A stretch of 64,000 nt of DNA from Roseibium sp. TrichSKD4 (GTDB lineage Bacteria > Pseudomonadota > Alphaproteobacteria > Rhizobiales > Stappiaceae): positions 694,772 through 758,771 of the forward strand of contig NZ_GL476320.1 of assembly GCF_000148725.1 (NCBI RefSeq), written 5' to 3'. A program made the position numbers and the translations under genes. A model generated the notes under the pieces. It saw only the letters and a program-made list of their open reading frames with translations, made no database searches and was not told the origin of the DNA. Below, in pieces: positions 9,220 through 19,342 of this stretch (within the stretch, counting starts at the first letter, position 1; each line of letters begins with the position of its first letter).

Positions 9220-10016
9220 ATGGCTCATGATCGGTATGATTTTGCATGTGCTCTGGCCCATAAAGCGGGCAACCTTGCAATGGAGTATTTCAGGAAACTG
9301 GATACGCTGACGATCACCTCCAAAGGCCATCAGGACCTCGTATCCGAAGCGGATCGGGATGTAGAAACTCTTATCCGCAAGGAATTGCAGCCCGCTTTCC
9401 CGAGACGCATTGTGGCGAGAGCATGGCACCGTTGAGGGCTCATCAGCTACACATGGGTATGACCCGATGACGGTACGGCAAACTTCGTGTCCGCTATCCC
9501 CAATGGTGCGTGATCCTGGCTTGTGTCCGGGACGGGGAAACCGTGATCGGCGTGATCCGCGATCCGAACTCCGGCGAGACCTTCAAGGCGGCGCTGGGGC
9601 AGGGGGCTTATGTCAATGACCGCCCGATTTCCGCATCCGATTCCACCAGCATCTCGGTCGGCTCCACCGGTGTCGGCTTTAATGGCCGCACGGCAGCAAC
9701 GGATGTGGTCAACGCAGTCGGCGCACTGATCTCCAAGGGTGGGATTTTCTTCCGCAATGCGTCCGGCGGCTTGATGCTTGCCTATGCAGCCTCTGGTCGC
9801 CTGATCGGCTATATCGAGCCGCATATGAATGCTTGGGATTGTCTAGCGGGTATGCTGATTGCCACAGAAGCAGGTAATCAAATGGAAGAGATTGATGTGC
9901 GCAGCGCTCTGGTGCGCGGTGCCCGCGTCGTCGTCGGAGCCCCCGGCGTCTATGACGATCTCAAAATGATCGCCGACACCTCCTTCGCCCCGCTGAAGGT
10001 GAGTGAAGTGGCTTGA
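9220..10016 (+). pseudogene. Inositol monophosphatase family gene broken by clustered frameshifts
   Basis: Two halves of one inositol-monophosphatase-family protein (about 265 residues if joined) are in different frames. The N-terminal half starts at the ATG at 9220 after AGGAGG and runs through SKGHQDLVSEADRDVE to a stop near 9435. The C-terminal half is open from about 9510, beginning VILACVRDGETVIGVIRDP and containing the second metal motif region NAWDCLAG. Between them, about 9400-9506, the metal-binding segment expected as WVIDPIDGTANF can be rebuilt only by restoring about ten single bases, nearly all of them second copies of doubled letters. Either the gene is dead or, more likely, this stretch has local sequence errors and the true gene is intact. 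Confidence 0.8.
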
Positions 10017-10130
10017 TCGGAGCTGATCCCAAGTTGCCCAGGATCGAACTGACATCTTGATTGCCTGATTAAGAGCCGCTACCTTTTGGGTCTGAACCAG
10101 ACAGAGGGCGATGATTTGCTGAGTCGATTT

Positions 10131-10158
10131 TTGACAGGGACACAGCGCGCTGTATTGC
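10131..10158 (+). promoter_or_regulatory. Possible promoter with a dyad in its spacer
   Basis: TTGACA (10131-10136) is followed after 16 bases by TATTGC (10153-10158), a fair sigma-70 pair. The perfect 12-bp palindrome ACAGCGCGCTGT (10142-10153) lies in the spacer, where a MerR-like or other dimeric regulator could bind. It stands directly before the metal-handling cassette. The open reading frame of the next gene passes through this stretch, so the site could instead be coding; evidence is by inspection only. Confidence 0.35.
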
Positions 10159-10165
10159 CGCCCTT

Positions 10166-10477
10166 TTGTGTTTGTCGTTTTTTATTTGGTCAGTCACACC
10201 TTCGGCTTCCCACGTTCCAACAGTATTTGAAACAATCCAGAATCATCTTGAGATGATCGCGGATCATGGTCATTCGCATCGGCTGGAGAAAGGTCTGTTA
10301 TGGGCCTTGCATGGGCATAGCCATGATGCAGCCGATCACGATCACAACCAAAACCTTGTTCTGAATTCGTACGCCATCGCCCCCGTGGCCGATCCAGAGG
10401 AGAGTTGGCAAGCGCTGGTTCCTGCTTACCCCCTGAGGGGTCAGTTTCGAATTGAGAGACCTCCGCGATTGGCATGA
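10166..10477 (+). CDS. Small His-rich secreted protein of a HupE cassette
   Basis: A protein of about 100 residues with a hydrophobic, signal-peptide-like N-terminus followed by VPTVFETIQNHLEMIADHGH and a His/Asp-rich metal-binding-like run (HGHSHDAADHDHN). It ends in FRIERPPRLA, a pattern I associate with small proteins encoded beside HupE/UreJ genes in alphaproteobacteria (from memory). The start is uncertain: there is no ATG at the N-terminus, and TTG at 10166 is the first usable codon, although the frame is open back to 10115 and would give a better signal peptide. It probably binds a metal ion in the periplasm and hands it to the HupE protein downstream. Confidence 0.6.
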   Translation: MCLSFFIWSVTPSASHVPTVFETIQNHLEMIADHGHSHRLEKGLLWALHGHSHDAADHDHNQNLVLNSYAIAPVADPEESWQALVPAYPLRGQFRIERPPRLA

Positions 10478-10527
10478 CTTAGCGCTGTTTGCGTGTCCGT
10501 CTTAAGTCAATCTATTCGGAGGTATCC

Positions 10528-11244
10528 ATGAAATCATTTCTGCGAGGTGAAGGGTGCAGGCTCGGCCGCGTCCCGCTCTTCTTGTTATCCGCGCTGCTGT
10601 TATCCGCCAGTGCGGCCCTGTCACATGATGTGACGCCCGGGGATGCGGGTTACATACAGGAAATCTGGGGCGTTCATATTGTCCCCTTCATGTATCTTGG
10701 TGCCAAACATATGGTCACCGGTTATGACCATATCCTCTTCCTGTTGGGGGTCGTTTTCTTTCTCTACAGGATGAAGGACGTTGCATTATATGTCAGCCTG
10801 TTTGCGATCGGACATTCGATCACGATGCTTGCCGGTGTCTGGTATGGTTGGGGAATAAGCTCGTATATCGTTGACGCGATTATCGGGTTTTCGGTTGTCT
10901 ACAAGGCCCTGGATAATCTGGGAGCCTTTCAAAGATGGTTCGGTTATCAGCCAAATACCAAGGTTGCGACCCTCGTTTTCGGTCTGATCCATGGAACCGG
11001 TTTGGCGACCAAGATCCTCGAATACGAAATCCCGGAAGACGGTCTTCTCGCCAATCTATTGGCCTTCAACGTCGGTGTTGAAATTGGTCAACTCCTGGCC
11101 TTGGCGGTCATCCTCATTGTCATGGGTTATTGGCGTAAAAGCGCCAACTTCTTCAGTCAGGCCTATACGGCCAATGTCATCATGATGTGTCTGGGCTTCA
11201 TTCTCATGGGCTATCAGATCACCGGCTACTTCGTTGCTGCTTGA
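10528..11244 (+). CDS. HupE/UreJ family membrane protein
   Basis: A 238-residue protein with a cleavable signal peptide (about residues 1-34, ending ASAALSHD) and about six membrane segments. Conserved His- and Asp-containing membrane motifs typical of HupE/UreJ are visible: YLGAKHMVTGYDHILFLLGV, FAIGHSITM and FGLIHGTGLA. Members of this family are nickel or cobalt permeases or accessory factors, although this longer subgroup has no assigned substrate. The ATG at 10528 follows GGAGG at good spacing. It lies 50 bases after the His-rich gene and 11 before the anchor-protein gene, so the three form one operon. Confidence 0.85.
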   Translation: MKSFLRGEGCRLGRVPLFLLSALLLSASAALSHDVTPGDAGYIQEIWGVHIVPFMYLGAKHMVTGYDHILFLLGVVFFLYRMKDVALYVSLFAIGHSITMLAGVWYGWGISSYIVDAIIGFSVVYKALDNLGAFQRWFGYQPNTKVATLVFGLIHGTGLATKILEYEIPEDGLLANLLAFNVGVEIGQLLALAVILIVMGYWRKSANFFSQAYTANVIMMCLGFILMGYQITGYFVAA

Positions 11245-11255
11245 AAGGAAACCAG

Positions 11256-11867
11256 ATGTTTAATGCAGATAAACCGAGCCTGGAAGATTTGCCGAGTTCT
11301 GCGCAACTTCTCCGGTCCACTGTTTTGGCAGCTGTCAGCGCAGTACTGATCCTCGTCACCGTCGTTCTGCCGGCAGAGTACGGCATCGACCCGACAGGCG
11401 CTGGCCGTGTGCTCGGCTTCACCGAAATGGGGGAAATCAAGCAGCAACTTGAGGAAGAAGCCGAACAGGACCGTCAATTGCACGGTCAAAGCTCATCAAA
11501 CCTGTTGGACGCCGTCTTTGGCGCCCTTGTCGGAACAGCCCACGCACAGGACGCATGGCGAGACACCGTCACGTTTACTCTGGATCCTGGCGCTTACATC
11601 GAGATCAAGATGGTCATGCAGGAAGGTGACCAGGCGCAATACTATTGGGTCGCCGAGGGCGGTCGCATCAACTTTGACCTTCATGCCCATGGTGGCGGCA
11701 AATCCGTCACCTACGAAAAGGGCCGTGGGGCGACCGGTGGGGAAGGTGGCATTCTAGCCCCGTTTGCTGGTGAGCATGGTTGGTTCTGGCGAAACCGGGA
11801 CAAGTCGGAGATCACCGTTACCCTTCAATTGAAGGGTGACTACAGCGAAATTGTCCGAAGCGAATGA
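11256..11867 (+). CDS. Transmembrane anchor protein of the HupE cassette
   Basis: A 203-residue protein with a short cytoplasmic N-terminus, one membrane helix (about residues 19-40) and a periplasmic domain. The second half contains DPGAYIEIKMVMQEGDQAQY, then FDLHAHGGGKSV and HGWFWRNRDKSEITV, with several His that could bind metal. It matches what databases name 'transmembrane anchor protein', a family without known function that is often found beside HupE/UreJ or RND metal-efflux genes (from memory). It is translated from the ATG at 11256 after AAGGAA, and is coupled to the HupE gene. Confidence 0.7.
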   Translation: MFNADKPSLEDLPSSAQLLRSTVLAAVSAVLILVTVVLPAEYGIDPTGAGRVLGFTEMGEIKQQLEEEAEQDRQLHGQSSSNLLDAVFGALVGTAHAQDAWRDTVTFTLDPGAYIEIKMVMQEGDQAQYYWVAEGGRINFDLHAHGGGKSVTYEKGRGATGGEGGILAPFAGEHGWFWRNRDKSEITVTLQLKGDYSEIVRSE

Positions 11868-11954
11868 AAGCCTGCCGCCCTCTCACATCTGATGGGGCGG
11901 CATTAAGTCGATTGGCTATCTGTGTTCAGGTTTTCGCCGTTTGTTTGGGAGCGA

Positions 11955-12680
11955 TCAATCCCAAGCCCCCTTCACCCGATCAAACATCCTGCCTGTTTCC
12001 GCTACATCGGTCCCGACTAGTTTGACAAGGTCCGTGGCGACGGTCTCGGCGGTTGGGAGAGTTTCAGGGTCTTCGCCGGGCATGGTCTTGGCTCTGAGCC
12101 CCGTGCGGACGGGGCCGGGGTCGACGAGATTAACACGCAGAGGCGTTTTTTCGGCCTCAGCTGCATAGGTCTTCACCATGGCTTCCAGAGCGGCCTTGGT
12201 GGTTGCCTGAAGGCCCCAGAACGGCGTTGTGGTGTGCAAATGGCCATCGGTGAGGAACAGGGCGCGTCCGGCGTCTGACTGGCGCAGGAGCACGTCCAGA
12301 GAGCGTAGCAGGCGATAATTGGCGGTGACATTGGTTGCCATCGCCTCGTCAAAGGTTTTCACCTTGATATGGCTGACGGGCGACAGTGTGACCGCCATTG
12401 CCGCATTGCCGATCAGGATATCGAGCTTTTTCCAGCGTTCGAAAATCGCAGCCCCAAGACGGTCCAGCGCATCGAAGTCTTTCAGGTCAACGGGCACCAG
12501 CGTAGCGGATGGACCGCCTGCCTTGGTGATCGCATCGTCCAACTCTTCAAGGCCGCCAACGGTCCGCGCAAGGGCGATAACCTGTGCGCCGCGACTGCCA
12601 AGCTGTCTTGCTAGTTCAAAACCAATCCCGCGAGAAGCGCCGGTGACCAGGGCTACGCGCCCCTCGAAATCCTTTTCCAT
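11955..12680 (-). CDS. SDR family protein lacking the catalytic tyrosine
   Basis: A 241-residue short-chain dehydrogenase/reductase. The NAD(P) site is intact (VTGASRGIGFELARQLG), and the DxxD-type adenine region and GNAAMA (for the usual NNAG) follow. In the active site the usual YxxxK reads QATTK (within FWGLQATTKAALEAM), and the usual catalytic Ser segment reads FLTDGHLH. Close relatives that I recall beside purF in Rhizobiales keep SSG and YAASK, so this copy may be a pseudoenzyme. It starts 14 bases after the purF stop on the same strand and is probably cotranscribed with purF. Confidence 0.85.
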   Translation of the reverse strand: MEKDFEGRVALVTGASRGIGFELARQLGSRGAQVIALARTVGGLEELDDAITKAGGPSATLVPVDLKDFDALDRLGAAIFERWKKLDILIGNAAMAVTLSPVSHIKVKTFDEAMATNVTANYRLLRSLDVLLRQSDAGRALFLTDGHLHTTTPFWGLQATTKAALEAMVKTYAAEAEKTPLRVNLVDPGPVRTGLRAKTMPGEDPETLPTAETVATDLVKLVGTDVAETGRMFDRVKGAWD

Positions 12681-12694
12681 GCTGTTCGCCTGCC

Positions 12695-14167
12695 TTACTG
12701 AACTTCTACGAGACGCGGCGGGCGCACGAAATCCTGATCCTCTGCCAGATCGGTCAATGGTGTCGGATAATCGCCGGTAAAGCAGTGGTCGGTGAATTGT
12801 GGCTGATCCTGATCGCGCCCTTCATAGCCCATTGCCCGGTAGATGCCGTCTACGGACAGGAAGGCGAGGGAGTCGGCGCCGATGTAGTTTTTCATCTCGT
12901 CGAGATTGTAGCGCGCGGCCAGCAAGCGTTCCCGCTCCGGCGTATCAATGCCGTAATAGTCGGAATAGCGGATCGGTGGGCTGGCAAGGCGGAAATGAAC
13001 CTCCGATGCGCCGGCATCGCGGATCATCTGCACGATTTTGACCGATGTGGTGCCACGCACAAGGCTATCGTCAATCAAGGTGACGCGTTTGCCCTGTATC
13101 TGCGCCCGGTTGGCCGAGTGTTTCATCTTCACGCCAAGGGCGCGAATGGATTGCGTCGGCTCAATGAAGGTGCGGCCCACATAGTGGTTTCGGATGATGC
13201 CGAGTTCAAACGGAACGCCGGATTCCTGACTGTAGCCAATCGCAGCTGGAACGCCGCTGTCCGGTACGGGCACTACGACATCGCACTCTGCGTGCGACTC
13301 AAGCGCCAATTGGCGACCCATCTCGCGGCGCACGTCATAAACACTTCGACCACCGACAATGGAATCTGGCCGGGAGAAGTAGATGTACTCAAAGATGCAC
13401 GGGCGGGCCGGTTTTTTGCCGAACGGGAAGTAGGATTCGATCCCGGTCGAGGTGCAGACGATGACCTCGCCATTTTCCACTTCGCGGATGAACTTTGCGC
13501 CGATGATGTCGAGCGCACAGGTTTCCGAGGCCAGGATCGGCGCACCGTTCAAGTCTCCGAGAACCAGCGGGCGAATGCCGAGCGGATCGCGTGCGCCGAT
13601 CAGCTTCTTCGCTGTCAGCGCAATCAGCGAATATGCGCCTTCCATCTTGGTGATAGCATCGATGAAGCGGTCTACAATTTTGGCTTCGCGGGAGCGGGCA
13701 ACCAGCTGCAGAACAACTTCAGAGTCCGACGTTGACTGGCAGATTGCACCGTCGCGGATCAGGCCCTGACGAAGCTTCAGCGCGTTTGTGAAGTTGCCAT
13801 TGTGGCAGATCGCGATGCCGCCGCCATCCAGTTCTGCAAAGAGCGGCTGAACGTTCCGCAGGATGGTCTCGCCGGTGGTGGAGTAGCGCACATGGCCAAT
13901 AGCAGCCCGGCCTGTCAGGCGTCCGATGGTGTCGGCGTTGGAGAAGTGATCTCCCACAAGGCCCAGATGCCGTTCTGCGCGAAACTGGTCATTGTCGAAG
14001 GTGACAATCCCGGCAGCTTCTTGTCCGCGGTGCTGCAGAGCGTGCAGGCCAAGGGCTGTCAGCGCACTGGCATCCTCATGACCCAGAATGCCAAAAACAC
14101 CACATTCTTCCCGCAGACGGTCTGCGTCCGGGTCAAACGGCTCATCCAGTTGGGCTTCGCCAGCCAT
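12695..14167 (-). CDS. purF: Amidophosphoribosyltransferase PurF
   Basis: A 490-residue enzyme that catalyses the first committed step of purine synthesis, making phosphoribosylamine from PRPP and glutamine. The glutamine amidotransferase domain begins with the nucleophile Cys in REECGVFGI, which is exposed after removal of a propeptide of about 20 residues. The PRPP-binding motif LIDDSLVRGTTS is in the C-terminal phosphoribosyltransferase domain. The ATG at 14167 follows AAGGAG; the longer frame upstream is not preceded by a ribosome site. It lies 66 bases after cvpA, an old and common neighbour pair. Confidence 0.97.
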   Translation of the reverse strand: MAGEAQLDEPFDPDADRLREECGVFGILGHEDASALTALGLHALQHRGQEAAGIVTFDNDQFRAERHLGLVGDHFSNADTIGRLTGRAAIGHVRYSTTGETILRNVQPLFAELDGGGIAICHNGNFTNALKLRQGLIRDGAICQSTSDSEVVLQLVARSREAKIVDRFIDAITKMEGAYSLIALTAKKLIGARDPLGIRPLVLGDLNGAPILASETCALDIIGAKFIREVENGEVIVCTSTGIESYFPFGKKPARPCIFEYIYFSRPDSIVGGRSVYDVRREMGRQLALESHAECDVVVPVPDSGVPAAIGYSQESGVPFELGIIRNHYVGRTFIEPTQSIRALGVKMKHSANRAQIQGKRVTLIDDSLVRGTTSVKIVQMIRDAGASEVHFRLASPPIRYSDYYGIDTPERERLLAARYNLDEMKNYIGADSLAFLSVDGIYRAMGYEGRDQDQPQFTDHCFTGDYPTPLTDLAEDQDFVRPPRLVEVQ

Positions 14168-14233
14168 GGTGAGACTCCTTGTCAGATTACCGAGAAACCG
14201 GGTGCCCCGGTTTTGTTTCAAGCGGTCAGGCGA

Positions 14234-14851
14234 TCAGTTTGACTGACTGGTCAAGCGATCAAGTGCCTGTTGTTCAGACGCGCTATACTCAGGCTCATCG
14301 GTTTCTGCAACACCTTGCTGCGATGGAGCAGATGTGCTTTCGCCGCGCAGCCGGTCAAGGATTTCCTTTTCCGGATCTTCCGGCAGCATGCTGACCAAGC
14401 GTTCTCCAACCGATAGCAGGATTGGGCGCGATTTAGCGTCTCTAATCCAGTTCGGCTGCTGGTCCGGAACAACGAACCAATTGAAGAACATCATGGCCAC
14501 CACGACCAAAAGCATGCCGCGCGCGGCACCAAACAAAAACCCGAGTGTACGGTCCAATGCACCAATCCGGCTGTCGAGAACGAAGTCGGAAATGCGCATC
14601 GTTATGTAGGAGACCACCAGAAGCGTTACAAGGAACACCGCTGCGACTGACGCCCCAAGGGCGACCATCGGATGGTTGATGTATTGTTCGGCGAAGGGGA
14701 GGACCTGATCGTAAAGGGCATAGGCGGCCACGGCAGCTGCCAGCCAGGAGGCGATCGACAACACTTCCCGCACAAAGCCACGTATCATGGCTAGGACGGC
14801 CGAAACCAGCATGATGGCGAGAAGGATTCCGTCCAGCAGCGTGATCGGCAT
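14234..14851 (-). CDS. cvpA: CvpA family protein
   Basis: A 205-residue inner-membrane protein with four predicted membrane helices in residues 1-125 (LLDGILLAIMLVSAVLAMIR; SIASWLAAAVAAYALYD; AVFLVTLLVVSYITM; GMLLVVVAMMFFNWF) and a hydrophilic acidic tail. It has the CvpA-family region RGFVREVLSIASWLAA. The family is linked to colicin V secretion and to bile and envelope stress, and it is widely found upstream of purF, as here. Confidence 0.93.
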   Translation of the reverse strand: MPITLLDGILLAIMLVSAVLAMIRGFVREVLSIASWLAAAVAAYALYDQVLPFAEQYINHPMVALGASVAAVFLVTLLVVSYITMRISDFVLDSRIGALDRTLGFLFGAARGMLLVVVAMMFFNWFVVPDQQPNWIRDAKSRPILLSVGERLVSMLPEDPEKEILDRLRGESTSAPSQQGVAETDEPEYSASEQQALDRLTSQSN

Positions 14852-14901
14852 CGGTATGTTAGATCCTCTGTTGAGCTCGCGACATTAGCGACCAGAATGC
14901 G

Positions 14902-16296
<1,395 letters not shown>

Positions 16297-16318
16297 GGAT
16301 CAACAGTCTCCGGAAAGG

Positions 16319-17446
16319 TCAGGTGAGGGACGCGTAGCGGCGAAGGAACCTGCGTCCGAGGTTGGTCAGATATTCATAATCGATGGTGTCCGCATACGCT
16401 GCCAGATCGCTGGCCGCAAGCTGTGGCCCCATCATTTCCACGAATGCTCCACGTCTCGTGAGGTGGGGCGAGATGTCCGTGACATCAAGGGTGATCATGT
16501 CCATCGAGACCCGCCCGAGCAACGGGGCTTTATGACCTTCGATCATGGCATAAGCCCCGGGCGCAATGTCTGTCGATCCGGCGCGGCGCATCATTCCGTC
16601 GGCATACCCAGCGGCAACCACGGCAACCCGCAGATCGCGTCTGGCTGTTTGCATCGCGCCATACCCAATCGTGTCACCTTGTGGCACTGAGCGAGCCATC
16701 ATGATCCGCGCTTCCACCTTTACGGCTGGTTGCATGGGGTTTGGCATTGTGTCCAGCGCTTTGCCGCCATAGAGCGAAATGCCGGGGCGGACCAAATCAA
16801 AATGGTAGTCTTCACCCAAAAAGACGCCAGCTGAATTGGCCAAGGATTTGGGAATGTCGGGGTAAGCGCTTGTTAGATTTTTAAAGCGCTTCAGTTGCTC
16901 GGAATTCATCGGGTGTTCGGGATCTGCGCCACACGCCAGATGGGACATGATAAGGGAGGGCGTAAACACCTCCCGTATGTCTCCATTCAGCATGACTTCT
17001 TCAAATTCGGCGGCGGAAAGACCGAGTCGGTGGATGCCGGTATCAACATGAAGGGCTGCTGGATGGTGTTGGCCCGTCTCTCTGCAGAAGGCCGCCCATT
17101 CCTGCACTTCGTCTGTGGATGCCAGAACGGGGCGAATGCCGTTTTCTGCAAGTGTTTTGGCAGTGCCGGGAAATAAACCATCCAAAACATAGATCGTGGC
17201 ATCAGGCATGCCCCGGCACAGCTTCAAGGCTTCAACAGGCAGTGCGACGAAGAAGGTACGGCACCCGTCGTCGTAAAGGGCTTTGGAAGCCTGTGTGAGC
17301 CCTGTGCCATACGCATCGGCTTTTACCGTTGCTGCACACTCAGCCCGATCTGAAAGCTTGTTTTTCAGAATGGTCCAGTTTGCGGTTATCGCCTTCAGAT
17401 CAATGGTCAGGCGACCGCCAAAAAGAGAGTCGGATGCATCGGTCAT
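16319..17446 (-). CDS. alr: Alanine racemase
   Basis: A 375-residue PLP enzyme that makes D-alanine for peptidoglycan. The PLP lysine is in VKADAYGTGL, the catalytic Tyr of the other face is in DTIGYGAMQ, and the C-terminal NLGRRFLRRY is typical. The ATG at 17446 gives the family's normal N-terminus (GGRLTIDLKAITANW). An upstream in-frame extension of 25 residues looks non-native. There is no strong Shine-Dalgarno sequence. A terminator for dnaB lies upstream, so alr-radA-cvpA-purF probably have a promoter near 17450-17500. Confidence 0.95.
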   Translation of the reverse strand: MTDASDSLFGGRLTIDLKAITANWTILKNKLSDRAECAATVKADAYGTGLTQASKALYDDGCRTFFVALPVEALKLCRGMPDATIYVLDGLFPGTAKTLAENGIRPVLASTDEVQEWAAFCRETGQHHPAALHVDTGIHRLGLSAAEFEEVMLNGDIREVFTPSLIMSHLACGADPEHPMNSEQLKRFKNLTSAYPDIPKSLANSAGVFLGEDYHFDLVRPGISLYGGKALDTMPNPMQPAVKVEARIMMARSVPQGDTIGYGAMQTARRDLRVAVVAAGYADGMMRRAGSTDIAPGAYAMIEGHKAPLLGRVSMDMITLDVTDISPHLTRRGAFVEMMGPQLAASDLAAYADTIDYEYLTNLGRRFLRRYASLT

Positions 17447-17501
17447 TTTTCGGACTATGGCGAACTCTCGCGCCAAGTGCAATTGGGCGGCGGGCTGGCA
17501 C

Positions 17502-17532
17502 AAAATAAAACAGCCGCCCATTTGGGCGGCTG
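17502..17532 (-). terminator. Intrinsic terminator after dnaB
   Basis: CAGCCGCCC (17511-17519) and GGGCGGCTG (17524-17532) form a 9-bp stem around ATTT. On the minus strand it is followed by TTTTATTTT (17510 down to 17502). It lies 17 bases after the dnaB stop, separating dnaB from alr. Confidence 0.85.
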
Positions 17533-17548
17533 AAGGCGTTGACCTTGG

Positions 17549-19057
17549 TTATTCCATACGTTCTGGCAAATGATCTTCCTCGGCCAGATCGGAGAAGCGG
17601 GTGTATTGGCCCTCGAAGTGCAGGTTCGCTGTGCCAGTCGGACCGTGACGCTGCTTGGCGATGATCACTTCGGCCTTGCCTTTTGCCGCATTGTGCTTGG
17701 CTTCCCAAGCCGCGTATTCGGGTGTATCCGAGTCCGGCTCAGTCTTTGAGAGGTAGTACTCCTCACGGTACACGAACATCACAACGTCCGCGTCCTGCTC
17801 GATGGAGCCTGATTCACGAAGGTCGGAAAGCTGCGGACGCTTGTCGTCGCGCGATTCCACCTGACGAGAGAGCTGGGAGAGGGCGATGATCGGAACATTC
17901 AACTCCTTCGCCAGCGCCTTGAGGCCTGTTGTGATTTCCGTGATCTCCTGAACGCGGTTGCCACTGTTCTTTTGGGACCCGGAAAGAAGCTGAATATAGT
18001 CGACCACGATAAGATCGAGGCCGCGTTGACGTTTCAACCGGCGCGCTCGGGCAACGAGCGATGCGATCGAAATGCCACCGGTCTGGTCAACGTGAAGCGG
18101 AACAGACTGCATGGTTTGTGTGCAGGCAACGAGCTTCTCGAATTCGGCTTCTGAAATATCACCCCGGCGGATTTTGGAGGACGAAATTTCAGCCTGTTCG
18201 GAGATGATACGAGTGGCCAGCTGTTCAGCCGACATTTCGAGCGAGAAGAAGCCGACAACCCCGCCATTGACGGTTTTCAGTGTGCCGTCGGGCTGCTCTT
18301 CTGCCTGATAGGCTTGTGCGATGTTGTAGGCGATGTTGGTGACCAGCGAGGTCTTTCCCATTGCGGGACGACCAGCAAGTACGATCAAGTCGGAATGCTG
18401 TAGGCCGCCCATCAATCCATCAAGTTCGCGTAGGCCTGTTGAGATCCCGGACAGCGCGCCTTCACGATTATAGGCCGCATGAGCCATTTCGATGGTTTCG
18501 GTAAGCGCATCACCAAAACTGACAAACCCGCCTTCACTGCGGCCTGTTTCCGCGAGTTCAAACAGGCGGCGCTCTGCATCATCAATCTGCTGGTTCGGCG
18601 GAACGTCGATTGGCGCGTCAAAGGCGATGTTGACCATGTCTTCGCCGATGCGGATCAGGTTCCGGCGCAGGCAGAGGTCGTAGATCGTGCGGCCATAATC
18701 TTCCGCGTTGATCACGGAAGCGGCGTCGGCTGCCAAGCGAAGCAGGAATTGTGTTGCCGTCAAATCGGCAATTTTCGCGTCCGCCGGATAAAAGGTTTTC
18801 AGCGTGATCGGGGAGGCCGTCTTTCCTGCGCGGATCAGATGGCCGATTTTCTCATAGATGTCCTGATGCGGTGGCACGAAAAAATGGTGCGGTTCCAGGA
18901 AGTCAGAAACACGATAATAGGTTTCGTTGTTCACCAGAATAGCGCCGAGAAGCTGGCGTTCAGCTTCCGCGTTGTGTGGCGCAACCTTTTGTTGCGACGA
19001 TTCAGAATCAACCGTCTGCAAAGTGCCCTTCATATTGTCCCCCGAAGACCCAGCCAT
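17549..19057 (-). CDS. dnaB: Replicative DNA helicase DnaB
   Basis: A hexameric 5'-3' helicase of the replication fork, 502 residues from the first ATG. The N-terminal domain (PHNAEAERQLLGAIL onward) is followed by a linker and the RecA-like ATPase with Walker A AGRPAMGKTSLV and the Walker B-type VVDYIQLL. Near the end, RHGPTGTANLHFEG is the C-terminal family motif. Translation may start at 19057 or, with a GGGGGA ahead of it, at the ATG at 19033 (MKGTLQTVDS). It lies in the ribosomal rpsF-rpsR-rplI neighbourhood, a classic alphaproteobacterial order. Confidence 0.96.
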   Translation of the reverse strand: MAGSSGDNMKGTLQTVDSESSQQKVAPHNAEAERQLLGAILVNNETYYRVSDFLEPHHFFVPPHQDIYEKIGHLIRAGKTASPITLKTFYPADAKIADLTATQFLLRLAADAASVINAEDYGRTIYDLCLRRNLIRIGEDMVNIAFDAPIDVPPNQQIDDAERRLFELAETGRSEGGFVSFGDALTETIEMAHAAYNREGALSGISTGLRELDGLMGGLQHSDLIVLAGRPAMGKTSLVTNIAYNIAQAYQAEEQPDGTLKTVNGGVVGFFSLEMSAEQLATRIISEQAEISSSKIRRGDISEAEFEKLVACTQTMQSVPLHVDQTGGISIASLVARARRLKRQRGLDLIVVDYIQLLSGSQKNSGNRVQEITEITTGLKALAKELNVPIIALSQLSRQVESRDDKRPQLSDLRESGSIEQDADVVMFVYREEYYLSKTEPDSDTPEYAAWEAKHNAAKGKAEVIIAKQRHGPTGTANLHFEGQYTRFSDLAEEDHLPERME

Positions 19058-19340
19058 CCATGAACTATCGCCAAGAACGACACCGCTTCAAGGCTTGACG
19101 AGTATGCAAGAGTGATTCCCACCGAGTGGTTAAAATCAGCGGGGAAAGATTGGAAAACTCCTTGACGTGGGGACTCAAACCGGACTCAGAGGCGGCTAGG
19201 CTCTATTTGTTGAAATCTCAATGGTTTCTGCGGTTTTGCAGGGAGAGGCCTTGGTGAAACTCTGATGAGTCTTGATGAATGTGCCAAAGTTGATTGAGCG
19301 TGAAGAATTAACTTTTCAGGCGAGAAAGTTTATCAGGCAA
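19058..19340. other. Intergenic region between dnaB and rplI
   Basis: This stretch of about 280 bases holds no convincing gene on either strand. It should contain the dnaB promoter (minus strand), but no clear -35/-10 pair could be picked by eye. The rplI terminator lies just to its right. Confidence 0.4.
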
Positions 19341-19342
19341 AC

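Noticed and set aside
12785-13735. A 316-codon open frame on the plus strand inside purF
   Set aside because: It is antisense to purF, has no family match by eye, and its codons mirror purF codon use. It is a shadow.
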